Counted from the first letter of the stretch, positions 34,378 to 46,756 are shown. The stretch: 64,000 nucleotides of DNA from Hermatobates lingyangjiaoensis (GCA_026182355.1 JAPFBL010000009.1:620001-684000), one strand, 5' to 3'. The notes: a model not told the origin generated them from the letters alone. Made by a program: numbers and translations.

Positions 34378-35397
34378 CAGTGGCGATTTCTCAGGGAATG
34401 CAACACATGTATTGCATGCATAGAATTCATCTATGTATATTGTGTATTGTTTGTTCACAGTTGAAAGCACAATGCAAAAGATTAAACAAATAAGAGATGC
34501 AAAATTTGAGGAAATTTGGAATTTTGTAACCGAAAATTATGGTGAACCTGTTTGCAAAAGAAAGCAGACTCTTTCCCCCAAGGAGAAGTGTAGCCAAGAA
34601 TTTCATGAAATTTTTGATAGTATACTTCTTCAGTTAGAAGCACGTTTTGGTTTAATTGACAAATTAGAATTTATTGAACTTTTAGACTGAAACAAGTTTA
34701 AGCAGTATGATGTCAATTTTCCAGTTAAAGCTTTTGAGTCCCTGAAAAAAAGTTACATTGGGTTTTTTGAATTTTCCCGTCTCCGTTCTGAATTAAGCAT
34801 TTTGTATTCGCACGAACTATTTGCCAAAAAGAATGTTGCTGAGCTCCTCAAATATATACTGGAAAGTGATTTGCACACAGGTCTTCCGGAAATTTATAAA
34901 CTCATGAATTTGGTTATGACTATTCCCATAACAACAGCAAGTGTTGAGAGATCGTTTTCTGCCCTCAAAAGAATTAAAAGTTATTTACGAAGCTCCCAAA
35001 GTGAAGAGCGATTGTCGAATTTATCCCTAATTTCAATTGAAAGATATTTACTTAAATATCTCATGGCAGATAGAGAGAAGTTTTATGGTTTTGTTATCGA
35101 AGAATTTTGCAAGAAAACGAGAAGGGTGGAGTTTTTATTTAAATGATGTATTGTGTATCTCTTTCTTTAATAAAAACATTTTTTGCTTATTTTTATTGTA
35201 TTGGTTAATAAAAGTTAATGTTAAAAGTATTACCAAATAAAACCTGATTCAAATCCCCATAAAATGTTTTTAATACATCATTATCCTTTTGTGCAACATG
35301 AAAAGACTGCATATGAAAATTAGAAGGGTATTTCTCTGTATTTCTTTTATTCTTTGAAGATTGCATGCCTAAAGAAAAAGGTCAGGAGTCGCCACTG
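34378..35397 (+). mobile_element. hAT transposon, internally deleted, intact ends
   Basis: A 1,020-bp element with terminal inverted repeats CAGTGGCGATTTCTCA (left) and CAGTGGCGACTCCTGA (right, read inward on the minus strand), 13 of 16 identical. It is flanked by a perfect 8-bp target duplication ATCTAAAT (34370-34377 and 35398-35405), the diagnostic hAT size. It contains only the C-terminal part of a transposase, so it is a deletion derivative. The good match of ends and duplication suggests a relatively recent insertion. Confidence 0.93.
34433..35146 (+). pseudogene. hAT transposase, C-terminal part, one in-frame stop
   Basis: A single reading frame runs from 34433 to the TGA-terminated TAT-rich end at 35146, broken only by TGA at 34688-34690 (ELLD-stop-NKFKQYDVNF). 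A second possible methionine is at 34472. Near the end, TIPITTASVERSFSALKRIK followed by SYLRSSQSEERLSNLSLISI is the hAT-type dimerisation domain. The flanking YKLMNLVM and IERYL fit ZMYM1-like/TTF-type hAT transposases. About 237 residues are present, against roughly 600-800 in complete relatives. The N-terminal zinc finger and most of the DDE catalytic core are missing, so it cannot be an active transposase. The lone stop could be a C-to-T change of CGA. It could also be a partner or repressor fragment only if read through, which is speculative. Confidence 0.9.
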
Positions 35398-35409
35398 ATC
35401 TAAATGTTA

Positions 35410-38400
35410 GTTACAAGTAGTTCTTGATGGCTCATGGGTCAAAATACACGTTAGTAATTAATTATAAAATTATTATTTTTTAATGTAACATTATTTCAGA
35501 GGGTATGTTTTGATTGATTACAACAATTTATTTTGTGAGATAACTCGTGCCAACACGTTTGGCATCCGTAATTCCACTGATGGTAATTGGCTTGGAATGC
35601 TGGTACTGACAGAGTTGTGCATACCTTTGACCTTCAAATGTCATATTAAGTAAATGTCGACAACTGTGACTGGAGTGTCTCCCTTCTTTATGAAGTAATG
35701 TAGTATTAAAGCTGTAGTAAGAGCTTTGGAAAGCTATTCAAACTAACTGTATATATTAATAGTTTTTAATTATATGAAATTATATTTCTAAGCCAGTTGA
35801 AGATCAGTTTGCTAAATTCATATTTGCTGAATTTTCAACCTCTGCATAAAATTTTTTTTTTTCAACTTGACCATGCGTTTTTTTGGAGAGATAATTTGTG
35901 AGACATTTATTGCTAAGATGGTCATAGATAAGAGAGCAATGTTAGAAGGCGCTGCAGTGAGGTCGGACAGCACCTTCTTGGAGGTGTTTACTCTCGACCC
36001 TAACACCCGTCGTCTCTTCTTGCCTTATAATGCTTGATTTTCCAGCTTTCCTTCTCCATTACATAACGTTTCCAGCAGAGTGTATATGAGAAGAAACAGT
36101 TTCAACAGTTGCACCAGTTTTTCAAATCGTCTGGGCTTTTGAATTCTTTATCACTTCTTGCACGGATTCAGGACATATTTTTTAAACAGGTCAGCTTTTA
36201 GTTTCTTATTGTCTTCATCAACCATACTATGGAAACTTTTTATCAAAGCAATAAACGTTATCAAACTTCACAGTTTTCAACTTAAGTTAAAAATGTTCAC
36301 TATCTGCTTCGATTCAGACCTCGCCGGAGAGGATGGGATTATGCCAAAGAAGAGAAGAATACATGCCATAGTGTAGTATAAACTATTCAAAACTGTTTTA
36401 ATTAAGTTGTTTTGAGAGATTATAACAAGACGCATTCAGAAAAGGTTACTTTAATGAAATTGCAGTGCTAAAAATGGTTGTAATATCAAGAGTGAGCTTA
36501 TAGAATATGGTAAACAGAAACAAAGGTAGGGTGGTATAAATTAAGGGTATTAGCAACAGAAATGTTAGTATACATTCATATTTAATTGAAACCGTATTTA
36601 CCACGTATTTTATTTTCAACTCTCCAGCGGTTTTAGATCCTGTTTTAGTCAGACAGTTCACATGAATAGCACTACATAGATTGAAATGCTGTCAGCTCTG
36701 CAGGTGAGTTAGCGCTTGTAGAAATGGATTATTTCTTTGGAAATGCTGGAAGAGTTGTATTCAATATTGCTGACCTTTGAATCAGCGTCTTTTACTGAAC
36801 CTACACTAAAGAAGTTCTATGAAGGCTAACTTGACAATGTATCTTCCACACAGCATAAAAACCATTTTAGTTTATATTCAAGTATGCTGATATATAAATG
36901 CAATATAAACAAACTGTCAGAATAAATTCTACTTCAACATTGTCAGTAAATCAAACTTACATATTTTAGGTTTATATTTCTATTGTGAAACCTTTTTGGA
37001 TGTATATAACAAAGGGAAAATAATAAAAATGTTATAAACAAATAAGTCAATATAAAACAGGTAAAGTTATGTAGATTGCATATTACAAGTTTTTATGACA
37101 AACATGCGACATGAAAATCTATAAATAAACCACATTTATAAATGGAACTGTTAGATCTATTCTAGAATTGATCTGATGTTGCGGTTTATTTATTTGATAT
37201 TATACATAGAGCAGAAATACTTCTGATCAAGTAAATAGTCATCCAAAAGTAAAAATTTGTTCCTAAACCAAGAGAAATAAAAATTTAAATTGCAAGGGAG
37301 ATATTTACGGAACAAAATATGGTAGAAAACATAATCAGTTACTAAGTTAGTCAATATAAAATAATGAGTCAAGAAATAACTAAAAAGCACTTATTTTTAA
37401 CATAATAATGTCTTCAGACATTTGTTTCTTAGGTGATTGGTGGATATTCTACTTCATTTAACTTGAGTTTTCTGATCATATTTCTCTCTTTTTTTTAAAT
37501 CTTACTTATATATGTTCATTTCCTTCGATGAAAAGTATTTTTCCTCGTACTTATCTATAGTTAGTGTAGAACAATCAATTCCTTTTGTTGTTACATTATC
37601 ATTTTTATTTTGTTTATTTAGATTTTGGGGTTTTAATATAAAAACGAAACGTCGGATAGTTTGATTTACCAGTATTTTATATGTCTCACTGACGCACTCC
37701 CTCTTTTTTATCTTTCTCATTCACAAACAGATGCATATTGCTTCTGCTAGAAAACAAAGATCTTTTTCTCTTAGGCTAAGGCTTATCATGAGAGTGGAAA
37801 GCAAAGAACTAGCAATTTCAATTAAAAAAACTGCCTGATATATCCACCAACGTCCTAAATATGAACATATTCTGTACTCAGCAGCACTTGATGGGCAATT
37901 AAGGAACGAACCCATAGCTGACAAAGGCTGTGATCTGTAAGACATACAGGAGTTCTTCCTATCAGTTGAGACACGACTAAAAACACCACATCAAAATAAG
38001 CGGCAAATAAGACGGATCTAATGAGTCAATGGACAGTTAGAATGATATCTGTACATATTTAACCTAAACTACGAGTACTTTCTGCACGCATCTGTTACCC
38101 CGTGGACAACAGAGAGTGGTCACCTTTTGTGGGACACTCCCGAATTGCTAAGGACAGAATATCAGAGACACATGCAATTATTACCCAAGGGGAACTCTGA
38201 GCACCAAGAAAAAACTTACTTTTAAAAAAGAGCTAGTATGAATATTTCCTATTATGAATGGTCTCTATTAATAATTTCCATGTTCTGATATGTTTAATAC
38301 AACACCTTGTTTCTATTTTACTAATCATATCATATATTAAATCATATATCTTTTTTTTAAAAAAAATTTTAAATCATATATTAATAATTTTAAAAATCCT

Positions 38401-38630
38401 ATCAAGTAGCACAATATTATACTTAGTCATCTATATAGGAACAATGTTATAACTTAATAAGTATTTTAAGTTACAAAACTTAATAATTAAATGTTAACAT
38501 AAAAATGTGTTTAGTATACAAAATAAATCATGGGAGTTTCTTAGATTTGAAGGTGCGAAAATGATGAAGTTATTTTGTAGTGCTTATTTACTATGTAAAC
38601 ACGTAATTGTGTAGCGACATCTAAATTAGG
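35410..38630. other. AT-rich stretch, nothing recognised
   Basis: Short frames (for example 36158-36376 plus, 36446-36661 minus, 37502-37720 minus, 37721-37945 minus) show no domain resemblance, and no window-internal repeats were confirmed. Confidence 0.45.
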
Positions 38631-38639
38631 AGACTGCCT

Positions 38640-40520
38640 GGTGAGGGTAGAAACCGAAAGTCTGTTGAAACGTTACAGTAGACTTCAGTACTGAAGTAAT
38701 GCTGTTTTGGTTTGAAGAGAACTTATATAAATAGTAACTCTCCGTGATTGGTGATCACTCGTATTTTTTTTATTGTAATTTTTAATCCAGAAGCTTTTTT
38801 AAAGTATTTCCAATCTGTGATGTACCTTTAGATTAGTTAGGTAATATGATATATGCTTCCTATGAATTCCAGCTTTATTTACTCTCGAAAAACTTGTTTT
38901 TCCAATCAGGCCATGAAGAAGTTAGCAAAGAAGCCGCTTTGGGGATGTCTATTTTCGGTTCGCTATTTACAGGGTATATTCTCCTCCTTTGATGAACTGG
39001 ATTGTTTATCAACTGGAACGTTTGTAAATATAGCTTTTATATCGTGCGAAACTATCGTAGCTGCTGAACTTGCATCTTTCAGTAGGTCAAGGAAAACGGT
39101 TGCAGATGTGTCATTTTAGTATTCAGGATGAATGCACTCATTAGGCCATTAACTCAGCCTCGTTATAGGTGGGTGTGGGCATTTTACTATACTTAGTCAA
39201 ATTTTATATTTAGATTTAGTATATCTTTAATCTAAATGTTCAAAATAATGCCCAGCCATAAAAATTTGACTAATGATAAGATTTTTTCTACGAACCAGGG
39301 TGAGGTAAGAGTCCTCACCCCCAGGTCAATTTTATTACCTCCTCGTCACCCCACTACCTACCCTATCCTTCCCATTCCAAGTTCAGTCGATTACTTTAAC
39401 TTTACCAAATTATAATTGATGTAGTTTCTCAACCAATGCAAAAATAAAACAATTGTACAATATTATTATCTTAGAGAAAGACATATTTATAACATTATAT
39501 GTCCCTTTCAAAGAATTTTTTCCTTTCTAATTAAATATATAATAGATTCAATACAAAACCTGATGTTGATTTATGAAGGTTGAAAGCTCGTATGTTAGAA
39601 TAGCGTGCAGTGTTAATCAGTACAGTTGTTTAGTAATTTTGAATTCGTTAGTGGCTCTCAACACCCTTGGATGACCATGAACAGTGATAGTGTAAATTGC
39701 TGCTCTGTAGTCAACTTACTTTGGGAATTACCAACTACCCAGCGAAAAGTAAAGAGTAAATTAGAGGCAATCAGCAAGAACGTTGTCAATGTAAAATTTG
39801 CTGCAAAACAAACCGAAGTACCAGCTTTAATTTTAACAAATCTCATAATCAAATTGTATTTTCCTTTTCAACATTGGTTTTATGTATCACAAAATAACTA
39901 CATTAATATCATTTTTATCTTTTTTTATTTATATTTTGCAGGATTAAAAATGTTTTATTAGTTTTTGTATTTTTATAGGTGAAATATTGATAGTAATAAT
40001 AAGACATTAAAAGAAAAAACCTGTTATGTGAGAAAGCTATGAAGAAATCAATCGTTCCTAATTACTGCATTCTGTAATAGGTTTACGTTTACAAAAGACA
40101 ACTTCCATTTGAATTAAATATTTATTTCAATATTTATAATTAAAAGATTTATTATATGATAGATATGTAAATCAATAGATAAACTACTAATCAAAAATCT
40201 ATTGAAAAACTTCTCAGCAAGAGCTCATTAAGGATTTAAAACTGCACTATTTTTAACCAAATCGTTTCAAAAGAGTCCTTCTAGCTTCCATTTTAATGTA
40301 TAATGAATGAAAATTCATTTTAATCATTTCTCTTTCTGAATGACTAATCAATGTTGAAAGGAAACCTATGCAATTTGAAAATCAAGTGAATTTTATGTCA
40401 AAATATAATCTTCCAGGGAGGAGATAATTTAAATTGAGTGACTTGTTTCTGTTTTTATATTTGATTGATGTAATAATGTATAATAATCACATATAATCAT
40501 AAGTATTAAACTCCTTTGAC
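38640..40520. other. Unassigned stretch with two open frames
   Basis: Plus-strand frames at 38853-39119 (88 codons, containing KKLAKKPLWGCLF) and 39626-39961 (111 codons, containing CCSVVNLLWELPTTQRK) are longer than the AT-rich background usually gives, but neither matches a family I know. They may be chance, exons or transposon residues. Confidence 0.25.
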
Positions 40521-40529
40521 TTTGAAATC

Positions 40530-40860
40530 ATTAGTCAGTCCTACATGAAGATGCAAACGTGTGAAACCGGTCGGACGTTTACGCCAACAATTCAGGCGGT
40601 ATGACGAATTTTGTAGTAATATCATGGTTACTAGCCTCTGTGCACTAACAATATATACAACACTACCAGTCTGTATAAGATTATGAGTAAATTTAATCGA
40701 TTTTTAAAGATGATACTTTTTACTGATGTTAATATTTGGTTGAACAGAACTTGTTCAGTGGATAATATAATATTCAAATTTATGATCTTAGTCCTACTTG
40801 AAGAAGCTCTGCGCGAGAAACAGTCGGGCGTCTACTACGATTTACGGGGTTAGACTGATT
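40530..40860 (+). repeat. Two tandem-oriented hammerhead-like terminal motifs (family O)
   Basis: Site 1 (about 40538-40570): GTCCTACATGAAGATGCAAA, CGTGTGAAACCGGTCGGACG. Site 2 (about 40789-40830): GTCCTACTTGAAGAAGCTCT, GCGCGAGAAACAGTCGGGCG. Both keep CTACNTGAAGA, a short stem-loop, GAAAC and GTCGG; site 2 has a CTC/GAG stem. They are 250 bp apart in the same orientation, as two ends of one short unit would be. Confidence 0.45.
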
Positions 40861-40864
40861 TGTA

Positions 40865-41390
40865 TTTAATAAATGAATTTATTGTTGATATTATATAGTA
40901 ATATATAGCATTAACTAAATATTACACAGCTTTTATATTCTTCAATGGTATAAATACACTGCTGGCATCGTGTTGATATAATATAGAAATATTTCACAGT
41001 TTATATATTTTCAATAGTTTGAAAGCACTGGGCAGTATGATGTTGTTTTCTGGTTAGGATGATGTTTGATAGGTTATTTTAGGTGATTTCCTAAAAGTGC
41101 CGTTAACTATGAATCAAGCAAATTATCTTAGCTTTTTCATAAGGAAAACTAAAAATCTTTCCCTCACCGTCGCTCGAAGAGGACAATATTAAACTCACGA
41201 AAAATCTCGAGTATCCATATTTTACGAGCAAAAAATTTATACCGTAATAAACTTAATTAAAGAAAAATTGAAAACTCCTGATACAAAATGGTGTTAATAA
41301 ACTCGGTGACTGATATGCCTACAAATTTCTATTTTCTCACTCTACAGTTTTCCCTTAGCCTTGAGCAATCAACTTGTTTGGTCGGTAAAT
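40865..41390. other. AT-rich stretch, nothing recognised
   Basis: No motif recognised. Confidence 0.4.
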
Positions 41391-41394
41391 GGCG

Positions 41395-41605
41395 ATCGGG
41401 AGGGAAAAATAGAGTAAGGAGACTTGCTGAGTGGGTTGCGGACTTGCTGTGGGATTGAGGACAGTTTCCCAACAAACAGGACGACTGCTAGGCTGCAGAG
41501 TCAGCGCTTGCTGGCTCAGCGTCTCCGCCTTCCCTGCCAGCTTCAGCAGCCCTCTAGCTTACAGAGCGACTTCTCCTCCAATCACAACCATGCAGTGTCT
41601 TCCCT
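41395..41605. other. GC-richer island, unassigned
   Basis: About 200 bp clearly less AT-rich than the flanks, rich in CAGC/GCTG; two overlapping plus-strand frames without recognisable domain. Candidate unique sequence (exon or promoter region) but unproven. Confidence 0.25.
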
Positions 41606-41649
41606 TCCCAAACATCCCATTCATTCATATTTCAAAAGCGCTTTAGAGT

Positions 41650-42620
41650 ATCAAAATTACATTTTTTTTTTTAAGGACAACTAGTTTCAAAGTAAAATAT
41701 TTACATTAACATTGACTTTATTTTCATTCTTCAGATTGCGTATACAAAAAGGAGTTCTTAAAAAACTTTTAACCAAGTTCGATAAATTACTATCATGTTT
41801 TCTCTCTCTTTCTCTCTACTTAACACTAATTAAACACAAATGGCACACTGACACATACTCCCCCGTTATATTTAATATTTCCTGAAGCAACACTTAAACT
41901 AACTAGATCTCCAACTTTAAAATAGGACAAACTTATTAAAGAACAACAGAAGAAGGTGATATTGGTAGATTAGACTAGGGCACACTCTAGCGTGCTAAAT
42001 ATATTTCTTCGCTTTTAGACGCCCTGAGAGATATTTTACCATCTGTGGACCTTCCCTCTCCTCCAGGTACTTAAAAAACATAATTAGAAGCATGTAAATT
42101 TTCAAAGAAATAGTTGTTTGCAGCAAAAGAAAACTTGTAACCATGAAATATTTTCATTACATTTACAACTGATTTAGAGGATACGAAATTTTTTTTTAAA
42201 AAATAAAATATTTCTTTATGAAATATTTTAAAATTTTAAAATGAATGCTTGTAAAATAAATAAATAAAATAAATGAATTTTAAAATAAATTGTAAAAGAA
42301 TCAGTTTTGAAAATAGAATAAAAAAAAATTGTAATATAACATTGTAAAATTTGGGAACAGTATTACAAACTAACGAGAATATTGGGCCTAAACATATCTT
42401 TTAATAATTATGTCTGATTGCAGGGCAAAAAGCTTATGAAATGGTCTCCAGATATAAAAATATAAGGGTAAACATTTTTTAGATCCGCTGAAATGGCACG
42501 AAGCAATGAAATTATTTAGCACTTTTTATTAGTTTTCAGATTATATGACTATAGTCATAGTCTGAGGGCCAAAGTCCTTACGGACTAGTGTGCACTGCGG
42601 CCAAATTGTTCTGTTGTGCT
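41650..42620. other. AT-rich stretch, nothing recognised
   Basis: No motif recognised. Confidence 0.4.
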
Positions 42621-42626
42621 ACTCTT

Positions 42627-42708
42627 AGGTTAGGCTAGTTTGAAGTGGCCGTTTTACAGAAAACACACCTAACTTAACGATTGACCCTTTGTGATACCAC
42701 ACAATGTT
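42627..42708 (-). repeat. tRNA-derived SINE, copy 6, 3' end only
   Basis: Plus-strand sequence TTAGGTTAGGCTAGTTTGAA, then GTGGCCGTTTTACAG and ATTGACCCTTTGTGATACCA, CACAATG, is the inverted SINE tail. The insertion is 5'-truncated, typical of target-primed reverse transcription. Confidence 0.7.
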
Positions 42709-42714
42709 GTAATT

Positions 42715-44010
42715 TAAGAAAAATATATTATTTTTAAAACGATGAAATACGGAAAAAAATAATTAAATCAATACAGATCTTTGGAAATACCTTATGACAT
42801 TATTTTCAGATGTCTTGTTGTAAATCTTGTGCAAGTTACTATTATTATTCAGTTAATATGGTTGTAAATATAAAAAAAAATATTCAATATACAATGAGTT
42901 ATTTGGTTAGGAAACAAAGTTTAAAAAATGAACCATTTAACTTTAACCTAAAGAACTATCAGAAATTTTTAATAAATGGGTAAGAATAAAGTTCGGGAGA
43001 GTTCAGTAGAGTTGGTTGACAAAAGCAGTTTATTGAAACAATTAGCAGGAGTTTTCATTTAAATTGAAGTTTTGGGTAACCCGGTTAAGGGAATGCATTG
43101 TGTTCTAACGCCTTTGGTTAAAATGAAAAGATGGAGATTTACTCAATTGTTAATAATTGAAATTGGAGGGCCTGTTCCAGTCGGTAGATTAGTAACTTTA
43201 TCTTGAATGATAAAAGTTTTTGAGCAAGGAAGTAAATTTCATGTTGGTAACAAAGTTTTAGAAAAAAAAAACATTATCAAATATAAACTTGATTCCATAA
43301 AGCAGAGAGAGGGAAGAGGGAAACTTGTTGGGACGGGTTAATGAAGACTAACAATAGAACCCGTTTGTGTTTCAATTGCACAAGACCCGCATACGTGTTG
43401 CTACATTAAAAGTAATCTCCAGCTATATTTGTAAAACGATGGTCGGCAGGGTAGCCTGTGGCCAGTTATTTGACTTACTAAAGTGAAATACGATATTGGT
43501 AAATCGATGTTGGTCCCATTACATCCTTTGTGTGCTTCTAGCATTGTTGTCCTTGCTTCATATTTCTCCTATATTTCTGAGCGAAATCCTTACTAATGCA
43601 GGAGATAAGCCAGACTGTTAGGTCATTGTCCTATTCTTGTTATAATCCTTTAATGATTGCCTAATCATTAATATATTATATTAACAACTATAGTTTAAAT
43701 CAACATGCAATATATTATACCATTCAATTTAAAAATAAATTTTCTTTTATTATACTGAAGTCAGATTTGAAGGCAAAAAAATCCGAAATTGATTACAGAT
43801 AAAAGTAAAGAGCCGTCATTTTAAGAATTTCCCCTTGCAATGATCTTAAGTTCGTGAAATGTGTATAATACTAAACTGGATAAAGAACTGTGCTAAATAA
43901 TAACGCGGAGTTTGTAGGATGATGAGAAAATCAGGAAAGGTTCAGTACTTGTTTTGAATGAACAATCATTTAAATTAAAACTTTAATATTATGATATATT
44001 CACTAGAATC
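42715..44010. other. AT-rich stretch, nothing recognised
   Basis: No motif recognised. Confidence 0.4.
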
Positions 44011-44019
44011 ATAACATTT

Positions 44020-44178
44020 TTTAGGGAGTCTCACATCGAACAGGTTATTGTCTTTTCAGGGGGACGAAGTACGCAGATTTTTTTTTCACCTCCTGCGTGA
44101 ATAAATCGAGGGCTAAAGTGGGAATCGAACCCCGGATATACCAGTGCAGAGCCGAGCATGTAAGCCACTGGGCCCCTA
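44020..44178 (-). repeat. tRNA-derived SINE, copy 7, 5' half
   Basis: On the minus strand the head shows GGGCCCAGTGGCTTACATGC and a perfect B box in CCGGGGTTCGATTCCCACTT. The CGAGGG / TCACGCAGGAGGTGA blocks and part of the core follow; the 3' half is missing. Confidence 0.75.
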
Positions 44179-44184
44179 TTTTGC

Positions 44185-45075
44185 TACCCTTAGTTTTTTT
44201 AAGGGTAATTACTACCCTTAAGTTTGCTGTGTAATAATTGCATCACCTTACCCCACCCTTCTTTTATAATGTTATGTTCTACTTTCATGTTTTTATAAAA
44301 AGACCACTTAAAAAATTAACAGAATTCATTCTCTCAAGAATGGATAAACATTGAAAACGGATGAATTCTTAAAAAAAATATATCATTTTTTTATTTGAAG
44401 CAATTAGACTTATTAATTGTTCCCAATGATGATATATTGTTTTGAATATTATACTAGGTAACAGTGTACATTTTAAATGGTATTGTGCATGCATGAATCA
44501 TTCCTGTGAATGAAAGGAGACATGTAATAGAGATAAGCAGAAATAAAAAAATTCTCAACAAATATTATGCTTTATATTGTTGAAAAATCCAGAATATTAA
44601 AATAATCTGACCTTAAAATAATATAAACAATACTTTTTTTTATAAAATAATTTTAGTAGTAAGGATCTTTATGCTCATTTATATCTCAGATGCTAAAAAA
44701 TTGAGTTGTGAAGAACAAAGAAAGGATCAATGCAGCATGCTAAAAGGAGATAATCTTCTAGAACAAAGAGAGACATTTCTGGAGAGAAATGAATATCTTT
44801 GTAGGGCAAGATAGAAAAAATGCTAAAGTTTATAATAAAATATTTTTAAACAATTGATTTATTATTAATGAATTAATAATTGCAGTATATTACAAACAAA
44901 ATTATGTTTAAAATATAAAACTTCCCTATGATTTTGAAGAATACATTTGTCATATATATATTTTTTTCAACGTTTACATTTGGAAATTTTCAACTTATTC
45001 ATCTATCGCGAAAAAAATGTGACTTTTTTTTAAAAAAAATATAATTATGCGTAATAGTTATAGGTAAAAATATGA
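44185..45075. other. AT-rich stretch, nothing recognised
   Basis: No motif recognised. Confidence 0.4.
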
Positions 45076-45084
45076 CTTGGTTGA

Positions 45085-45290
45085 CAGTCCTAACTTTTGC
45101 TCTACTGAAATTTACAATTTTAACACGAGAATATGTCATACAGATCGGGACGACGGGGTCGCGGCCTCCCGGGGGGACGGCGTGAAGAAGATTATTCATC
45201 TTTGGTATGTTATGTCTAGGGCCATAGTAAAGGCACTGACCTTCTATCCTTAGTACTAACGGCAAAGAAAGCTACCATTAGGCCACATTT
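45085..45290 (-). repeat. Variant SINE with a different tRNA-like head
   Basis: On the minus strand a head GTGGCCTAATGGTAGCTTTC (A-box-like) is followed by a core, CGCCGTCCCCCCGGGAGGCC then GCGACCCCGTCGTCCCGATC, related to the main family's CGTCGTCCCTCGGAG...CCGTCGGTCCCGAG, and then by AGTTAGGACTGTCAACC. The head differs from the other copies, suggesting a second family that shares the central domain. Confidence 0.55.
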
Positions 45291-45299
45291 AACTTACGT

Positions 45300-46110
45300 C
45301 TATATGTGTCAGATTGCCTATATGGCTGTTTCTTTACTATGTAACCCCAAATAGCGTTTTTTTTGTTTTCTTTTGATGAATTATACATGTTCATTCAAGT
45401 TAACATTTTTAGGTAGGTTACATTTATTGTAGGTTCAACGGTTACGGGTCAGTGATGATATATGTTTTTACCTTTACTTGCTGTTTGCTAGGACGTAATG
45501 TCCTGTCTAAATGATCCAGTCAGAAGATAACATGCAAACAGGACTAAGAGAATGAAATGTAAACGTCCACGCCACATTCATCTTAATAATTTCAAATATT
45601 TTTCCTTTTTACACAACAAATTGACTCATTGAAATCAATTCTTGATTTATATTTACATTATTTTAATGTTTAATAAATCTGTCGGTCCAAGTCTAATGAT
45701 AACATTATCTAGTTAGTATAAAGAAATCACACAAGGACTGGTAGTGATTATTTTATGTTCAGTATGATAATATTATGGCTATATTTTCTTATCTAAAAGT
45801 CCATCGTTTTTGACTTTTTTTGTACCATACTATTGCCTGATAGCATAGGTTTAATTTTAATATTGTAGTCCTAGTAGTTTAGTGATAAGAAAATATTTTC
45901 TTTTTTGTCATAATCTGAATCAGCAATCCAGTATTTTATACAATGTCAATATATTCAGTGTGAAAAGAAGTGATGAATTTATCATTCTAGGACACAAAAT
46001 TAATCTATCCCTACTAGTTTTTCATTTAAGAGGGAAAAGTTATAATTATCTACGTGATTATCAACATGTAACTTTAATGCAGATAGTATGTTTGAAGTGA
46101 TTCGTTGTTA
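45300..46110. other. AT-rich stretch, nothing recognised
   Basis: The frame at 45882-46100 has no domain resemblance. Confidence 0.4.
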
Positions 46111-46114
46111 TGTT

Positions 46115-46282
46115 GATTGAAGAAAACAAGGTCACTGCGGAGTTAGGAGAGGCTGTCGTAGACGTAGGAGTAAGAGATTGTACCGAAGTAGCGATGACTC
46201 CTCATTGCACAACTTACGCCCACGCTCAGAGAAAGCACTCTGCTTTCATTGCCCCTTCCTCAAAGCAGGCAAATAACGTAGC
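46115..46282. other. GC-richer stretch, unassigned
   Basis: About 165 bp of unique-looking sequence; no open frame of interest. Ends at the 26-bp direct repeat. Confidence 0.25.
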
Positions 46283-46477
46283 ATGACGCAAATATATTCC
46301 TTCCATCACTCTCCCAATGTGTATTCACCGTTCCTTGACCCATTAGGCTAAATGAATTGGTGCTGTTGCACTTAAATTCAGTCATATTATATTACAATAT
46401 CATAATGACTCTGATAATTATTTTGCTAATGATAATTACAGGATCATAAATATGACGCAAATATATTCCTTCCATCA
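46283..46477. repeat. 26-bp direct repeat flanking 143 bp
   Basis: ATGACGCAAATATATTCCTT followed by CCATCA occurs identically at 46283-46308 and 46452-46477. The second copy abuts a (TA)n run and the family C repeat. Could be a target-site duplication or a replication-slippage product. Confidence 0.8.
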
Positions 46478-46489
46478 TTTTATATATAT

Positions 46490-46722
46490 ATAAAAAACAG
46501 ATTCAATAATATATATCGACCGTTTGATAGAATAGGTGTGTTCTCTAATCGGGAGTAGGTCAATTTTCAGAATAAAAAATCAAAGAAGTATAAATTTTCT
46601 TAGTTAAAAATTTCTTACTTCTGCCTATGAAAAAGGTTTTAAATAAAACCGAAACGTCGGCAACGAGAGTTTGATTTTTTATACTAGAAAATTGACTGAA
46701 TCCCGATCAGAGAACACAGATA

Positions 46723-46725
<3 letters not shown>
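46490..46725 (+). repeat. Family C terminal repeat within an inverted repeat
   Basis: Arms 46536-46584 and 46670-46719 are reverse complements (GTGTTCTCTAATCGGGAG inverted as TCCCGATCAGAGAACACA). Between them lies CTGCCTATGAAAAAGGTTTT, AAATAAAACCGAAACGTCGG, CAACGAGAG: a GGTTTT/AAAACC stem followed by GAAACGTCGG. Preceded by ATATATCGACCG, the same end as at 47.09 kb. Confidence 0.6.

Positions 46726-46726
<1 letters not shown>

Positions 46727-46756
<30 letters not shown>
46727..46756. repeat. (TA)n microsatellite
   Basis: TA array between two terminal repeats. Confidence 0.9.

Noticed and set aside
34688..34690. Selenocysteine or programmed readthrough at the hAT TGA
   Set aside because: No SECIS-like element or readthrough context was identified, and the element is already a deletion derivative, so a simple nonsense mutation is more likely.
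44020..44178. Possible functional tRNA gene from the B box GGTTCGATTCC
   Set aside because: The A-box region is deleted, no cloverleaf can be drawn, and the sequence continues into the SINE core.
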